Origin: Flavobacteriaceae bacterium CP2B
GTDB taxonomy: Bacteria > Bacteroidota > Bacteroidia > Flavobacteriales > Flavobacteriaceae
Reading direction: 5' to 3'
Assembly (NCBI GenBank): GCA_001683825.1
Contig: LXTR01000059.1
Span: 1-64,000, forward strand
Length of the DNA stretch: 64,000 nucleotides
The notes under the pieces are model-generated. The model was not told where the DNA came from. It saw only the letters and a program-made list of their open reading frames with translations, and made no database searches. How positions within the stretch are numbered: the stretch's first letter is position 1; each line of letters starts with the position of its first letter. The position numbers were made by a program, and so were the translations under genes. Below, one piece after another: positions 34,552 through 43,759 of this stretch.

Positions 34552-36012
34552 ATGAGGGTTTCGGTAACACGCAAGCACGGAAAATTCCTACCCGATGCCA
34601 GTAGGGTCGTGGCCCGCTCCTTTATGAATGGGGAACAGCGAACCATGGATTTGCTCTCGCTTATTTTTGCAATGAGTGAAAGTCAGGTGAAAGACTCCTT
34701 GGAGCAGACCCTCAGGGAATTTGCAAGCAGGCACCGTAACATTTCCAAGCTTTTTCATAAGCATTGTGATAATGTCAGAAGCATAATTGAGCAAATGAAT
34801 GTTGATTTTGATGGAATTTCCATTGAGCGAAAAATGCTCATCGGTTCCTATCTTACCATGGAATATTCTATAGAATCCGCGGCATTTTTTAATCCTTCCA
34901 TTATCCAAGATTTTGACCAGTCTTATTTGGAAGAGGGTGAAATGCGAGTGATCCTTTCGTTTCGGGCAACAGGGGAAGGGCATATCTCTTCCATAGTTTT
35001 CAGAAGGGGAATAATCGATAAAAAAAACGACCTCCATTTAATGAGCGTTGGCACTTCGATTGACATGGCGGAAATCTCCCATAAAAAGCTTTATGACAAA
35101 GGCCGATTTGTAAAAAAGATGCGGGAGATGCGCATCCCTGTAAAGTATTCAAAAAGTATTATGGAAGAACTGCCGGACAAATTCGAGTACTATGTTCTAA
35201 AAAACGTTGTAAAGAAAGTATTGGATGACCCGGCCATTAGTCTTGAAAAAAGGTTGGCACTCGAAGAAATTACTTGGCTAGTGGATTCCTATTACGACAT
35301 AGCCTTTGAGCATGATTCCGACTTGAGCGAACGCGTCATATTCCCAATTTCAGAATCGGAAAGCAGGGGAATCGAAGATGCCCGTTTTGTCCGTTTTACC
35401 GAAAATGATGGCAGCGTAAAGGTGTATGCCACCTATACCGCCTATAATGGCCATGCCATATTGCCCAAATTGCTGTCCACTAATGATTTCTATACATTCA
35501 GGATCATGCCCTTGCACGGAAATGGTGCCATAGGCAAGAACTTGGCGCTTTTCCCCGAAAAAATTAAGGGTAAATATGCAATGCTTTCCCGAATCGATGG
35601 TGTGAACAATTATCTCATGTATTCGGATAGGCCCACGTTATGGAACAATCCCATCCTACTTCAGAAACCAAAGTTTCCTTGGGAGTTCACACAAATAGGA
35701 AATTGTGGCTCCCCCCTATGGACTGAAAACGGATGGCTTTTGATCACGCATGGGGTAGGGCCTATGAGAAGATACTGTATCTCAGCCTCCTTATTCGATT
35801 TGGATGACCCATCCAAGGAGATTGGCCGTTTGGAAGAACCTTTGTTAATGCCCTTGGAGGAGGAACGGGAAGGGTATGTGCCCAATGTGGTCTATTCCTG
35901 CGGGTCTATCATCCATAATGACAGTTTGATACTCCCTTATGCCGTATCGGATTATTCCGCTACCTATGCCGTGGTGGAGATGGAAGCGCTTTTTGAAGCT
36001 TTTAAAAACTAG
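34552..36012 (+). CDS. GH130-family beta-mannoside phosphorylase/hydrolase
   Basis: 486 residues, longer than the about 330-390 of typical GH130 because of an N-terminal helical region (about 1-165). The five-bladed propeller includes ISESESRGIEDARFVRFTENDG (the E-D-A-R-F box with the catalytic Asp region), YATYTAYNGHAILPKLLSTNDF, GKNLALFPEKIKGKYAMLSR, WEFTQIGNCGSPLWTENGWLLITHGVGPMRRY and PNVVYSCGSIIHNDSLILPY. Family members phosphorolyse or hydrolyse beta-1,4 or 1,2-mannosides, in the cytoplasm when unsignalled as here. No signal peptide. Its last 11 bases overlap the 3' end of the convergent GT4 gene. Confidence 0.92.
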   Translation: MRVSVTRKHGKFLPDASRVVARSFMNGEQRTMDLLSLIFAMSESQVKDSLEQTLREFASRHRNISKLFHKHCDNVRSIIEQMNVDFDGISIERKMLIGSYLTMEYSIESAAFFNPSIIQDFDQSYLEEGEMRVILSFRATGEGHISSIVFRRGIIDKKNDLHLMSVGTSIDMAEISHKKLYDKGRFVKKMREMRIPVKYSKSIMEELPDKFEYYVLKNVVKKVLDDPAISLEKRLALEEITWLVDSYYDIAFEHDSDLSERVIFPISESESRGIEDARFVRFTENDGSVKVYATYTAYNGHAILPKLLSTNDFYTFRIMPLHGNGAIGKNLALFPEKIKGKYAMLSRIDGVNNYLMYSDRPTLWNNPILLQKPKFPWEFTQIGNCGSPLWTENGWLLITHGVGPMRRYCISASLFDLDDPSKEIGRLEEPLLMPLEEEREGYVPNVVYSCGSIIHNDSLILPYAVSDYSATYAVVEMEALFEAFKN

Positions 36013-38272
36013 TCAGGGACAATCTTTCGGTATTTAATATCTTAATTTCCTCAGATTGAAAAGACTCCTCATAGGCCTGTAATACGGTTAAATGTGAAAT
36101 AATATAGGCCAATGAGCTTTCGGCCCCCTGATTTCTGTTTACTCCATAGTTTTCAAAACCATCGCAACATCCTTTGGTCTCAAAATCATAAAGGCTCATA
36201 CGCATATCGTTTTCGCCTAAAAACCACATGAATGAGGTGAACAATTTTTTCAGAAAATCCCGATTACCCGTCAATACATAAGCTTGATGGTACATAAGCA
36301 CCATGGCCTCTGCATCGATGGGCTGTTGCGCGAACATGGAACGTTCCTTGTCCTTTACATACCAAGCTGCATTTCCGATAATGGACAAATAGTCGTCTTT
36401 TAGTGTATGTTCAGTGAGAAAATCCATAGTGATAAAGGCAACCTTAGAAATCGTATCATCTTCAAGAACCTCGGCTGCGTGAAGCAGTGCCAAGGGGAGA
36501 ATACCATTATCATAAGCCAAGAGCGATTCGAACCACGCCCAATTTTCTGTTTGGTTTTGGTCATAATGGCAAACCAGTATATTGGACAATCTGTGCAAGG
36601 TCTGTTTCATGGCATCATCAGAGGCGTTGGTCCTGAGATAATGGCTGATCCCGATCATGGTGTTGGCAATTCCCCTGATGGATTTGATTTTCTCAAAGTT
36701 GGGAGCTGCATCAAAAAAGACCAGTTTGCCTGTTTGATAATAGGCATCGTTGGGAGCATTTCCCAAAAGATACCCCAAGGCCCAAATAGTTCGCCCAAAA
36801 GAATCTTCGGAACCTTTTTCATCCAAAAAATTTCGGTTGAAGCTCAGAAAATTCCGAAAAGTACCGTCCTTGTTCTGCATATAATGGATATAGCTCAAAT
36901 AAATGGGCATGAACTCCAGGGCCAGTGGATCTTTTTTCTGTTTGTAGGTCATACAGACCATTAAAAGCGCCCGGGCATTATCATCCAAACAATAGCCTTC
37001 CTTCAGGTTGGGAATCCCAAATTTTGCATGTTGGATAATACCGGTGTCATCGGTCAATCTTTTAATATGGGCCAACGAAAACGGGGGCAACAGCAAAGGG
37101 TCTATGGCATTTTCTTCCTTCGGCGAGGGCTCCTTGTGTATCGATAGCACCTGTGTTATAAGTTCAGTATATTTTTGTCCAATTTTGGGCCAGGTAATAT
37201 TTTGCCCATATTCGGCTGCATTTTCTTGGATTTCTTTCAGGGTTTCTGGGTTCTCCAATAATTCATTCAAAACCTGGGACAAGCCATGGGAATCGTTAAA
37301 ATCAAAATGGCGTCCTTTGTCTTCGGCCAGCAATTCTGCGGCATGCCAATAGGGAGTGGAGACTACGGCGCAGCCCGCACCCATGGCATAAGAAAGTGTG
37401 CCACTGGTAATCTGTGCCTCGCTGAGGTAAGGGGTAATATAAATATCGCAGGCAGAAAGATATTTAAAGAGTTCATTTTCGTCTATAAACTCATTGAGCA
37501 ACAGCACATGTTCATTAAGTTTTAGCGTTTTTATTTGGACCTGGAGATAATTTCGATATTCTTCCCCCGAATGCCGCAACACATTGGGATGCGTTTTTCC
37601 CAGGACGATGTACAAAACTTCAGGGTGTTTTTCAATGATTTGCGGCAAGGCATTGATCACGGTTTCAATACCCTTATTTCGACCGATGAAACCAAAGGTC
37701 AGCAGCAGCTTCTTTTCATTCAGTTTAAACTCCGTCCTCGACTCCTGTTTATCAAAATGAATGTCAGGAACACCGTGTTCGATTAGCACTATTTTTTCTT
37801 TGGGCACGTCGTATATTTCCATCAGAAAGCGAATGGCCTTATGGCTCATCACCACAATTTTATCGGACATTTTACAAATTTCCTTTAAAATGGCCCTTTC
37901 ATTATAGGAAGGTGTTTCCAGTATGGTGTGAAGGGTTGTGATGAGCGGAATGTTCAGACGGTGGAGGAGGGGCAGGATATAAACGCCGCTCTGGCCACCA
38001 AATATGCCAAACTCATGCTCAAGGATACAGGCGTCCGCCCCACTGAGATTGATATAGTTGACGGCTTCCAGATAATCAGTTTGCTGTTCTTGGTTGATGC
38101 TCAGTTTTACTTCAGGTGGGTAGAGATATTTCTGGTTATGGTCGTTCATTGCGAAAACCATAATTTCTTTCACTCCCTCGCCGTTTTCCAACATGGCATG
38201 GGCTAGGTTTTGGGTAAACGTACCAATACCACATTCACGTGGTGGATAGGTGCCGATATAAGCTAGTTTCAT
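36002..38272 (-). CDS. Chimeric protein: GT4 glycosyltransferase plus alpha/alpha toroid domain
   Basis: 756 residues from the ATG at 38272; a GTG start at 38299 adds nine residues. Residues about 1-370 are a GT-B fold GT4 enzyme: MKLAYIGTYPPRECGIGTFT, LITTLHTILETPSYNER, LIEHGVPDIHF, LLLTFGFIGRNKGIETVINAL, YITPYLSEAQITSGTLSYAMG and AAEYGQNITWPKIGQKY. Residues about 390-750 are a helical-repeat domain: YCLDDNARALLMVCM, GTFRNFLSFNRNF, EDSFGRTIWALGYLLG, ENWAWFESLLAYDNGILPLALL, IDAEAMVLMYHQAY, RNQGAESSLAYIISHL. The second part looks like an (alpha/alpha)6 glycosidase-type toroid. No signal peptide. It ends convergently with the GH130 gene. Confidence 0.88.
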   Translation of the reverse strand: MKLAYIGTYPPRECGIGTFTQNLAHAMLENGEGVKEIMVFAMNDHNQKYLYPPEVKLSINQEQQTDYLEAVNYINLSGADACILEHEFGIFGGQSGVYILPLLHRLNIPLITTLHTILETPSYNERAILKEICKMSDKIVVMSHKAIRFLMEIYDVPKEKIVLIEHGVPDIHFDKQESRTEFKLNEKKLLLTFGFIGRNKGIETVINALPQIIEKHPEVLYIVLGKTHPNVLRHSGEEYRNYLQVQIKTLKLNEHVLLLNEFIDENELFKYLSACDIYITPYLSEAQITSGTLSYAMGAGCAVVSTPYWHAAELLAEDKGRHFDFNDSHGLSQVLNELLENPETLKEIQENAAEYGQNITWPKIGQKYTELITQVLSIHKEPSPKEENAIDPLLLPPFSLAHIKRLTDDTGIIQHAKFGIPNLKEGYCLDDNARALLMVCMTYKQKKDPLALEFMPIYLSYIHYMQNKDGTFRNFLSFNRNFLDEKGSEDSFGRTIWALGYLLGNAPNDAYYQTGKLVFFDAAPNFEKIKSIRGIANTMIGISHYLRTNASDDAMKQTLHRLSNILVCHYDQNQTENWAWFESLLAYDNGILPLALLHAAEVLEDDTISKVAFITMDFLTEHTLKDDYLSIIGNAAWYVKDKERSMFAQQPIDAEAMVLMYHQAYVLTGNRDFLKKLFTSFMWFLGENDMRMSLYDFETKGCCDGFENYGVNRNQGAESSLAYIISHLTVLQAYEESFQSEEIKILNTERLSLTSF

Positions 38273-38310
38273 CTTAGGGTGTATTACATTAAAAAGCACA
38301 AGGAAACCAT

Positions 38311-38442
38311 CTATAAGACACGCCCTTTATATTTTCTATTTTTGAAACTTTCCTTGGCTTCCTTATGCGCCTGTTTCTCCTTTATATTTTGCATAAGTTT
38401 CGGTTTATTGGATTTTGCTGGAGTCTTGTTTCCTTTTGACAT
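38311..38442 (-). CDS. Small Lys-rich protein
   Basis: 43 residues: MSKGNKTPAKSNKPKLMQNI, then KEKQAHKEAKESFKNRKYKGRVL. It is strongly basic and has no Cys or hydrophobic segment. A second small protein in this window (44640-44756) has the same design, MSK start, P-x-KS-x-K, K-x-x-K-x-AK, K-NR near the end. It lies 38 nt ahead of the GT4-toroid gene in the same direction. Nucleic-acid binding is possible but not shown. Start codon ATG; the frame is conserved in pattern between the two copies, which is the main support. Confidence 0.6.
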   Translation of the reverse strand: MSKGNKTPAKSNKPKLMQNIKEKQAHKEAKESFKNRKYKGRVL

Positions 38443-38610
38443 TTTTTGTGTTTTTAGTATAATCCGATCTTCTGGATTTTAATCATTATGCATTGATAAG
38501 ATATTGAAAATCAACATAAAAAATTTGAATAAAAAAGGAATAGAGTTACATAGTTCACAGGTTTGAATGCAATTACAAATTATGCGGAATAAGATAGTTC
38601 CATAAGATTA

Positions 38611-39777
38611 TTATCTAATAGCATCAAAAAAAGGTGTCCTTTTTTCTGCCACACATCGGGTCGCGTATAAGTAGTTTGATGCGCTCCAGGTCTGCCAGTC
38701 CTGCCCCATGGGTTTTCCGTCCTGTGCTTTGTACCATTCATTGAAACCGAATTCATGTTCCTTGTTTTTGGCTGTTTTGATAAGCTTGGTCAATGCCAAG
38801 AGCTTTTTCTCGGCCAAATCATATTGCTTAACGGCCACCAATGCTGCAATGTAAAATCCCAATACAAAAGGCCATATACCACCGTTATGGTAATCCCCTG
38901 GTTGGTTGAAATCGGCGTATCTGGGCCGCCAATCGGCATCGTCCCGGTAGATAAATGGGAAAAAATTCGGAGGAAGGTCAACGGACAACTCATTATTTTT
39001 TTGCATCGAATTACATGATGTCTCAACCCAATCGATTATTTCCAGCCCTTTTGATGGAGAGGCAAGCCCCGATAGAATGGCTATACTATTGCCCAACAGG
39101 TCGAACCGTTCACTACTGTACACTTTATAGGCCCAAAGCGCATAATAGGGTTGATGATGAATGACGAGTCCTTCATGGCCTTGGTTTTTTGCTTGATTTG
39201 AATTAAAGATGGGCCGCTCAATTTCAAGACGTAATTTTTCAGCCCTCTTTGTCTTCCCGATTAATTTCAGATAGGTGTATGCCAATGTATTAACAAAAAG
39301 TCCATAGCCCAAAACCCATTGTTCGTCCCGCCAATCACTGGTGGGTAGTTGTGCTACCAAACAACGGTCCGACGGACTTTGGTACTTCATCCATAAAAGT
39401 GCTTTTCTTATGGCCTTTTCCAAAAAATGAGGATCCTTAACGACTTTTCTATAGATACTTGTAGCGATCAGAAAGAGGGGTGTGGTATCGCTGGCACCTC
39501 GGTCTTCCTTATTATGGACCAAAGAGGGTATATGGCCTTTTTTGGATTGGTTTTGGGCCAACATCAACAAAACATTGCGTACAGTTTGCAATAGCTCGGC
39601 ATTGTTCGTTACCGCAATGCCCAGTACAGAAATTAAAAGGTCACGGGTATAGGGTTCGGGATACCCCCAACCTGCTGTTCGCGGCAGATTAAGAAACGGG
39701 CCTTTTGAATTGTGCAAGAGCACTTCCAGAGCGGCCGCTTCTGCGGATTTTATCAATTGTTGGTTTTCTGAGGTCAT
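38611..39777 (-). CDS. (Alpha/alpha)6-toroid glycosidase, GH63/GH100-like
   Basis: 388 residues, no signal peptide. Motifs: GPFLNLPRTAGWGYPEPYTRDLLISV, GHIPSLVHNKEDRGASDTTPLFLIA, PTSDWRDEQWVLGYGLFVNTLAY, FFPFIYRDDADWRPRYADFNQPGDYHNGGIWPFVLGFY and GQDWQTWSASNYLYA. The Asp of YTRD and Glu of the NGGxWP region fit catalytic acids in clan GH-G/toroid families; alkaline invertase (GH100) and amylo-1,6-glucosidase relatives share this layout. Its ATG abuts the TAA of the upstream GT4 gene (39778), so the two are coupled. Substrate not predictable. Confidence 0.82.
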   Translation of the reverse strand: MTSENQQLIKSAEAAALEVLLHNSKGPFLNLPRTAGWGYPEPYTRDLLISVLGIAVTNNAELLQTVRNVLLMLAQNQSKKGHIPSLVHNKEDRGASDTTPLFLIATSIYRKVVKDPHFLEKAIRKALLWMKYQSPSDRCLVAQLPTSDWRDEQWVLGYGLFVNTLAYTYLKLIGKTKRAEKLRLEIERPIFNSNQAKNQGHEGLVIHHQPYYALWAYKVYSSERFDLLGNSIAILSGLASPSKGLEIIDWVETSCNSMQKNNELSVDLPPNFFPFIYRDDADWRPRYADFNQPGDYHNGGIWPFVLGFYIAALVAVKQYDLAEKKLLALTKLIKTAKNKEHEFGFNEWYKAQDGKPMGQDWQTWSASNYLYATRCVAEKRTPFFDAIR

Positions 39778-40920
39778 TTAATCAATTCCCAGTTTATCCT
39801 GTACGATCTGAATGAATTTTTGGGCCACTACCCTGTAATCAAAATGTTCCACTACATGTTTTCTTGCGGTATTGCCCATTTCATTTCGTAGTTTTTCATT
39901 GTTCATAAGTTGAAGCATATACTTGGCTATCTCCTGTACATTGGCACGGTAATCAACGGTTCTAGGGATATCGAACTCGATTTTGTGTTTGTTTTCAAAG
40001 CCTGATTCTTTTCCCAATACCACTTCTTTGACCACAATTTTTTGGGCTACTTCTGAAAGAAAGGCCGTTTTTTGATGAATCAGCGTATCCAGCATTCCCA
40101 TGGCCTTGATCCCGATCACGGGTTTGCCACAGGCTCCTGCTTCCACCTGGGGCATGCCGAATCCTTCAAGGCGTGATGGGGCAGCATAAATATCACAGGC
40201 ACCAATAAGGTACGGCATGAAATTTCTGGAAACCGTATTTGTGGCGTAGGTAACATTCTCTTCAATGCCTAAATGGGTGGCCATTTCCAGATCTAAGAGG
40301 TTTTGGGCCTTGGTTCTGGGTTGGGGCCATACTTTACAGACGTATTTCCAATCCGGAGCTTTTGCGTCAATGATCGCCAAGGCCTGCATGACCTCTTGGG
40401 CTCCTTTTGAAGCGGCATCGCCGCCAACGGTCAAGATCATTAATTGTTCCGGGGGTATGCCCAATGACTCCCGTACCGCTACAATTTTAGGGTCGTTCTT
40501 GTCAAAAAGGATAAAAGATTTGGTATCACACCCAACAGGGAGCACTTCGATAGTTGATGCCTTGATGCCATCCCTTACATACATTTCCTTGACCCAGTTG
40601 GAGGTTACCAAGATCAGCGGCAGTTCGTTCAGGACTTCTTGGTAGTTGGCAATATAGCCATCGGCAACCAACCAAGGGATGGGCACATTTCCATAGCGCT
40701 GTGGGTGCAGGACCAAATGTGGGGTATGGCCCCAATACCCAATGCCCACGACCACATCCGGCTTGAACCACCGGTAATACCATTCTTTTTCCTGCGCCGA
40801 TTCAAAATGGACCCCATGTGCGTCCACACCAAGTTCCAATAGGCCACGAAAAAGCAGATCTCCCTGTGTTGCAAGACCACCGGGAGAAGGAGGATAATCG
40901 TAAAGGACCAGAACTTTCAT
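39778..40920 (-). CDS. GT4-family glycosyltransferase
   Basis: 380 residues, no signal. MKVLVLYDYPPSPGGLATQGDL is the N-terminal Gly-loop of the GT-B fold; later SNWVKEMYVRDG, EVLPVGCDTKSF, LTVGGDAASKGAQEVMQAL, VTYATNTVSRNFMPYLIGACDIYAAPSRLEGFGMPQVEAGACGKPV carry the GT4 E-x7-E-type donor site (the second Glu at EAGACG). It is a retaining transferase of the nucleotide-sugar type; acceptor unknown. The preceding PIG-L gene ends 10 nt before its start, so these belong to one transcript with the toroid gene. Confidence 0.9.
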   Translation of the reverse strand: MKVLVLYDYPPSPGGLATQGDLLFRGLLELGVDAHGVHFESAQEKEWYYRWFKPDVVVGIGYWGHTPHLVLHPQRYGNVPIPWLVADGYIANYQEVLNELPLILVTSNWVKEMYVRDGIKASTIEVLPVGCDTKSFILFDKNDPKIVAVRESLGIPPEQLMILTVGGDAASKGAQEVMQALAIIDAKAPDWKYVCKVWPQPRTKAQNLLDLEMATHLGIEENVTYATNTVSRNFMPYLIGACDIYAAPSRLEGFGMPQVEAGACGKPVIGIKAMGMLDTLIHQKTAFLSEVAQKIVVKEVVLGKESGFENKHKIEFDIPRTVDYRANVQEIAKYMLQLMNNEKLRNEMGNTARKHVVEHFDYRVVAQKFIQIVQDKLGID

Positions 40921-40930
40921 GTTTTAAATC

Positions 40931-41593
40931 TTAAGTGGGTTGTTGTTGAATTCCCTCGTGTTCCAACCATTTTTGAGCATCTATACGGTCATCGAATTTC
41001 CAAAAGGCTTCTTCCCTTGGTGTTGTTTTCGCTTCGAACCCTGTTTTCTCGAATTCGTATACTTCAGTAATTATCCGGTATTTTTCCTTCCAAATGGATT
41101 TTGGAATCGTTTGATGGATATTTGCAGCTTTAATCGCTTGGGGATAGTATTTTTTGTAGCCATCCTCAAAAGCAAAGGTCCACAGTTCATCGGTGGAAAC
41201 TTTTTGCTCGCTCCATAACTCGATTACCGCCCTGCCTATTTCTTCATGACGTAGATGCCTCTTATATTCACCAGTGGGACTGTGCGTTAGGACAAGGTCA
41301 AAATTCTGCTTGGGAAGCAGTTTTAAAATGGCCTTTTTCACTACGTTTTTGTTGAGTGGTCTTTGTTCCGCGCTATCGTCCAGATTGCCCATACGGCCCT
41401 CAGCTTTATATATGGCAAGGGCTTTTTTAAATTTTGGGCCACGATCAGGGTCATTTTTCCGGCATAAACAGGCAATGAACCAATGATGCTCAGGATGCAT
41501 CAACATGATTCCACCGCACCACAAGGTTTCATCATCGGGGTGTGCAACAATGACCAAGATGTCTTTTTTGTCTATGGTTTTGAGTGTTTTCAT
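40931..41593 (-). CDS. PIG-L/LmbE-family deacetylase
   Basis: 220 residues from MKTLKTIDKKDILVIV (a longer start at 41632 would overlap the SPFH gene). The AHPDDE motif is at about residue 18-23 (VIVAHPDDETLWCGG) and the third zinc ligand region is THSPTGEYKRHLRHEEIGRAVIE. The family hydrolyses N-acetyl groups from GlcNAc-containing conjugates (GlcNAc-PI, mycothiol and bacillithiol precursors). Here it precedes a GT4 gene by 10 nt, the same pairing as MshA/MshB or BshA/BshB, though neither enzyme looks like those orthologs. Confidence 0.88.
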   Translation of the reverse strand: MKTLKTIDKKDILVIVAHPDDETLWCGGIMLMHPEHHWFIACLCRKNDPDRGPKFKKALAIYKAEGRMGNLDDSAEQRPLNKNVVKKAILKLLPKQNFDLVLTHSPTGEYKRHLRHEEIGRAVIELWSEQKVSTDELWTFAFEDGYKKYYPQAIKAANIHQTIPKSIWKEKYRIITEVYEFEKTGFEAKTTPREEAFWKFDDRIDAQKWLEHEGIQQQPT

Positions 41594-41606
41594 GGCGTTT
41601 TTGGGT

Positions 41607-42479
41607 TTACTCCATTTTCGATTTTTTGGCAACCGGAAGCACTGCGCCGGCCATTTCCCCGATAATGTTCACCAGTTCACTGCCCGTGGGCACCACTATT
41701 TTGGTGTTCGTCTGTAAGGATGTTTCCACGGCCTGCAGTTTCCTGAGGATTTGTGCGTTCCCGATAAAAAATTTATCGGCAGCTTCGTTTACGAGCTTTA
41801 TGGCTTCGGCCTCACCCTCGGCATGGAGTATCTTCGCCCGTTTGTACCCTTCGGCTTCTTTTATTTTTGCCCTTTTTATACCATCGGCGACTGTTTCTGC
41901 CGCAGTGGCGGAATCTATGGCCGCAATTTTTTCGTTTTCGGCCTTTACCACTTTGTTCATGGTTTCCTGCACATCCTTGGGCGGGTCAATTTCCTTTAAC
42001 TCGGTCCTTACAATTTCAATGCCCCAACCCATGGTTTCCGTATGGAGTGTTTTGTAAAGCTCCGCGTTGATCTTGCCCCGTTCACTGTTGGCCGATTTTA
42101 AGGTCAGTGTACCAATGATGTTCCTGAGCGTTGTACGGGCAAGGTTTACGATTTGATACCTGTAATCGTATACATTGTAAATGGATCCCTTTACACTTTC
42201 TTCGTTGTCCTTGACCCTAAAATATACTTGGGCATCCACACTGGCATTAAGGTTGTCATTGGTGATGATCTCTTGGGGCTGCGCGTCCACCATTTGCTCC
42301 GTAACGTTGACGATGAACATGCGGTCAACGATTGGGATGATCCAATGAAAACCAGGACCGGCAAAACTCGAATATTTTCCCAATCTTTCAATCAAACCCC
42401 TTTGTGTGGGGCGAACGATTTTAACCCCTATAAATAGAGCAATCAGTACAGGAAGAATAACCATGAGGTAGAGATACAT
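41607..42479 (-). CDS. SPFH/band 7 (stomatin-like) membrane protein
   Basis: 290 residues. One N-terminal transmembrane helix (MYLYLMVILPVLIALFIGV), then the SPFH domain (VRPTQRGLIERLGKYSSFAGPGFHWIIP, DAQPQEIITNDNLNASVDAQVYFRV, LRNIIGTLTLKSANSERGKIN) and a C-terminal helical part (KRAKIKEAEGYKRAKILHAEGEAEAIKLV), the pattern of QmcA/stomatin. It forms membrane microdomain scaffolds. It is 13 nt ahead of the PIG-L gene start and probably co-transcribed. In flavobacteria such genes often occur in stress islands; a role in glycan synthesis is inference. Confidence 0.93.
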   Translation of the reverse strand: MYLYLMVILPVLIALFIGVKIVRPTQRGLIERLGKYSSFAGPGFHWIIPIVDRMFIVNVTEQMVDAQPQEIITNDNLNASVDAQVYFRVKDNEESVKGSIYNVYDYRYQIVNLARTTLRNIIGTLTLKSANSERGKINAELYKTLHTETMGWGIEIVRTELKEIDPPKDVQETMNKVVKAENEKIAAIDSATAAETVADGIKRAKIKEAEGYKRAKILHAEGEAEAIKLVNEAADKFFIGNAQILRKLQAVETSLQTNTKIVVPTGSELVNIIGEMAGAVLPVAKKSKME

Positions 42480-42526
42480 GTCAGACGATTTTAATATTGT
42501 TGATGGGAAACTTTTATAAAATGGTA

Positions 42527-42865
42527 TTACTCATAACCACTTTTAATAATGGTAGAGATCATTTTAAATCGCTCGTTGGCCTTAATGGTATTTCTGGAAT
42601 GGGCAGGGATGATAATGGACTGTCCGGTTTCCAAGGTCTGTGAATTACCATCGATCAAGATTTCGGCCCGGCCCTCGATGATTTGGATGAACGTATCGAA
42701 AGGCGATATTTTTTCTGTTAGGTTTTCGCCTGAATCAAAAGAGACGGCAGTAACATTTCCAGTGGTTTTTTTTATAATGGTCTTTATGACCACGGCATTG
42801 GGGACATATTCGATGATTTCGACGATAATAAAGACTTTTGATTTTTCGACATCTACATTTTCCAT
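42527..42865 (-). CDS. Small cupin-domain protein
   Basis: 112 residues. A single cupin barrel: VIKTIIKKTTGNVTAVSFDSG, ISPFDTFIQIIEGRAEILIDG, QTLETGQSIIIPAHSRNTIKANERFKMISTI. The usual first-motif His residues (HxH) are missing; only one His remains in IPAHSRN, so metal binding is doubtful. It is a paralog of the cupin at 44788-45120 (IIEGxAEhhIxGN, ESPF/ISPF, SIhIPAxSxxxIxAxxRFKxI). It is 47 nt ahead of the SPFH gene and may head that operon. Confidence 0.88.
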   Translation of the reverse strand: MENVDVEKSKVFIIVEIIEYVPNAVVIKTIIKKTTGNVTAVSFDSGENLTEKISPFDTFIQIIEGRAEILIDGNSQTLETGQSIIIPAHSRNTIKANERFKMISTIIKSGYE

Positions 42866-43076
42866 AGCTAAGACTTTATGGGAAGGAAGGAAGTGGGGCT
42901 TTTATTCCCTCATTCAACCAGAATAAAGGTGCGGAATCTTTAAGGATAATGTATTACATGGGAAAGAGGAATAGTTGCAGTTTTCTCACATTTATCGTGG
43001 AGTCAAGAGTTGGAGAAGTAACCTCTTTGTTGCATACCGAAAAATTTGAAATGGTAATTTTACTTTTCCGAAGCAA

Positions 43077-43637
43077 TCAAAGATCCTCCAGGTTTTTAAG
43101 ACGCTTCTTTTTTAGTTTTTTATAATATGAAGGCGTTAGTCCCGTAATTTTTTTAAACTGGTTCGATAAATGTGAGACACTGCTATAATGCAACAAATAG
43201 GATATTTCGGTCAGGTTCAACTCATCATAGAGCAAAAGCTCTTTTATCCTTTCTATTTTATGGATGATTATAAATTGCTGAATGGTGATTCCCTTTACTT
43301 CAGAAAAGGTATTTGCCAAATACGTGTAGTCATAGCCTAATTTTTCGCTGATGTAATCGGAGTAGTTCACCTTGGGCAGTTCATCCGAATAATGGATCAT
43401 TTCGAGGATTACCGCCTTGATTTTTTCAATGATGATCTTCCTTTTGTCATCCAGAAGTTCTAGACCATATTTCTTAAGGTTCTTACGTAAAGCATCTCTT
43501 TGAAAATCAGTGATGTATTCCAAAATCTCTATGGTTCCAAGATCTATATTGACATAATGGAGCCCCAGCTTTTTTAGTTCTCCCTTGACCACCATCTTGC
43601 AACGCAAGCTCACCATGTATTTTATATATAGGAACAT
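43077..43637 (-). CDS. AraC-family transcriptional regulator
   Basis: 186 residues. The N-terminus contains LRCKMVVKGELKKLGLHYV, NIDLGTIEILE, typical of short flavobacterial AraC proteins. The C-terminal half has the two HTH motifs: SDYISEKLGYDYTYLANTFSEVKGITIQQFIIIHKIERIKELLLY and LTEISYLLHYSSVSHLSNQFKKITGLTPSYYKK. No sensor domain beyond the short N-terminal part. It is convergent with nothing and 211 nt from the cupin gene upstream side; it may control the cassette to its left or the small genes to its right. Confidence 0.9.
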   Translation of the reverse strand: MFLYIKYMVSLRCKMVVKGELKKLGLHYVNIDLGTIEILEYITDFQRDALRKNLKKYGLELLDDKRKIIIEKIKAVILEMIHYSDELPKVNYSDYISEKLGYDYTYLANTFSEVKGITIQQFIIIHKIERIKELLLYDELNLTEISYLLHYSSVSHLSNQFKKITGLTPSYYKKLKKKRLKNLEDL

Positions 43638-43759
43638 TGTTCTTGAATTAGTTGTTCTTGAGCAAGCGAAGCGAAATGGCCGTTAATACGTGATTTATAC
43701 AACTCTTTTTGGAAATTATATAAACACCAGGATGGGATATATACTTACCTTTTAATGAT

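Noticed and set aside
40931-41593. Bacillithiol BshB/BshA pair
   Set aside because: GT4 and PIG-L pairing is suggestive, but the GT4 N-terminus and motifs do not resemble BshA and no BshC is near.
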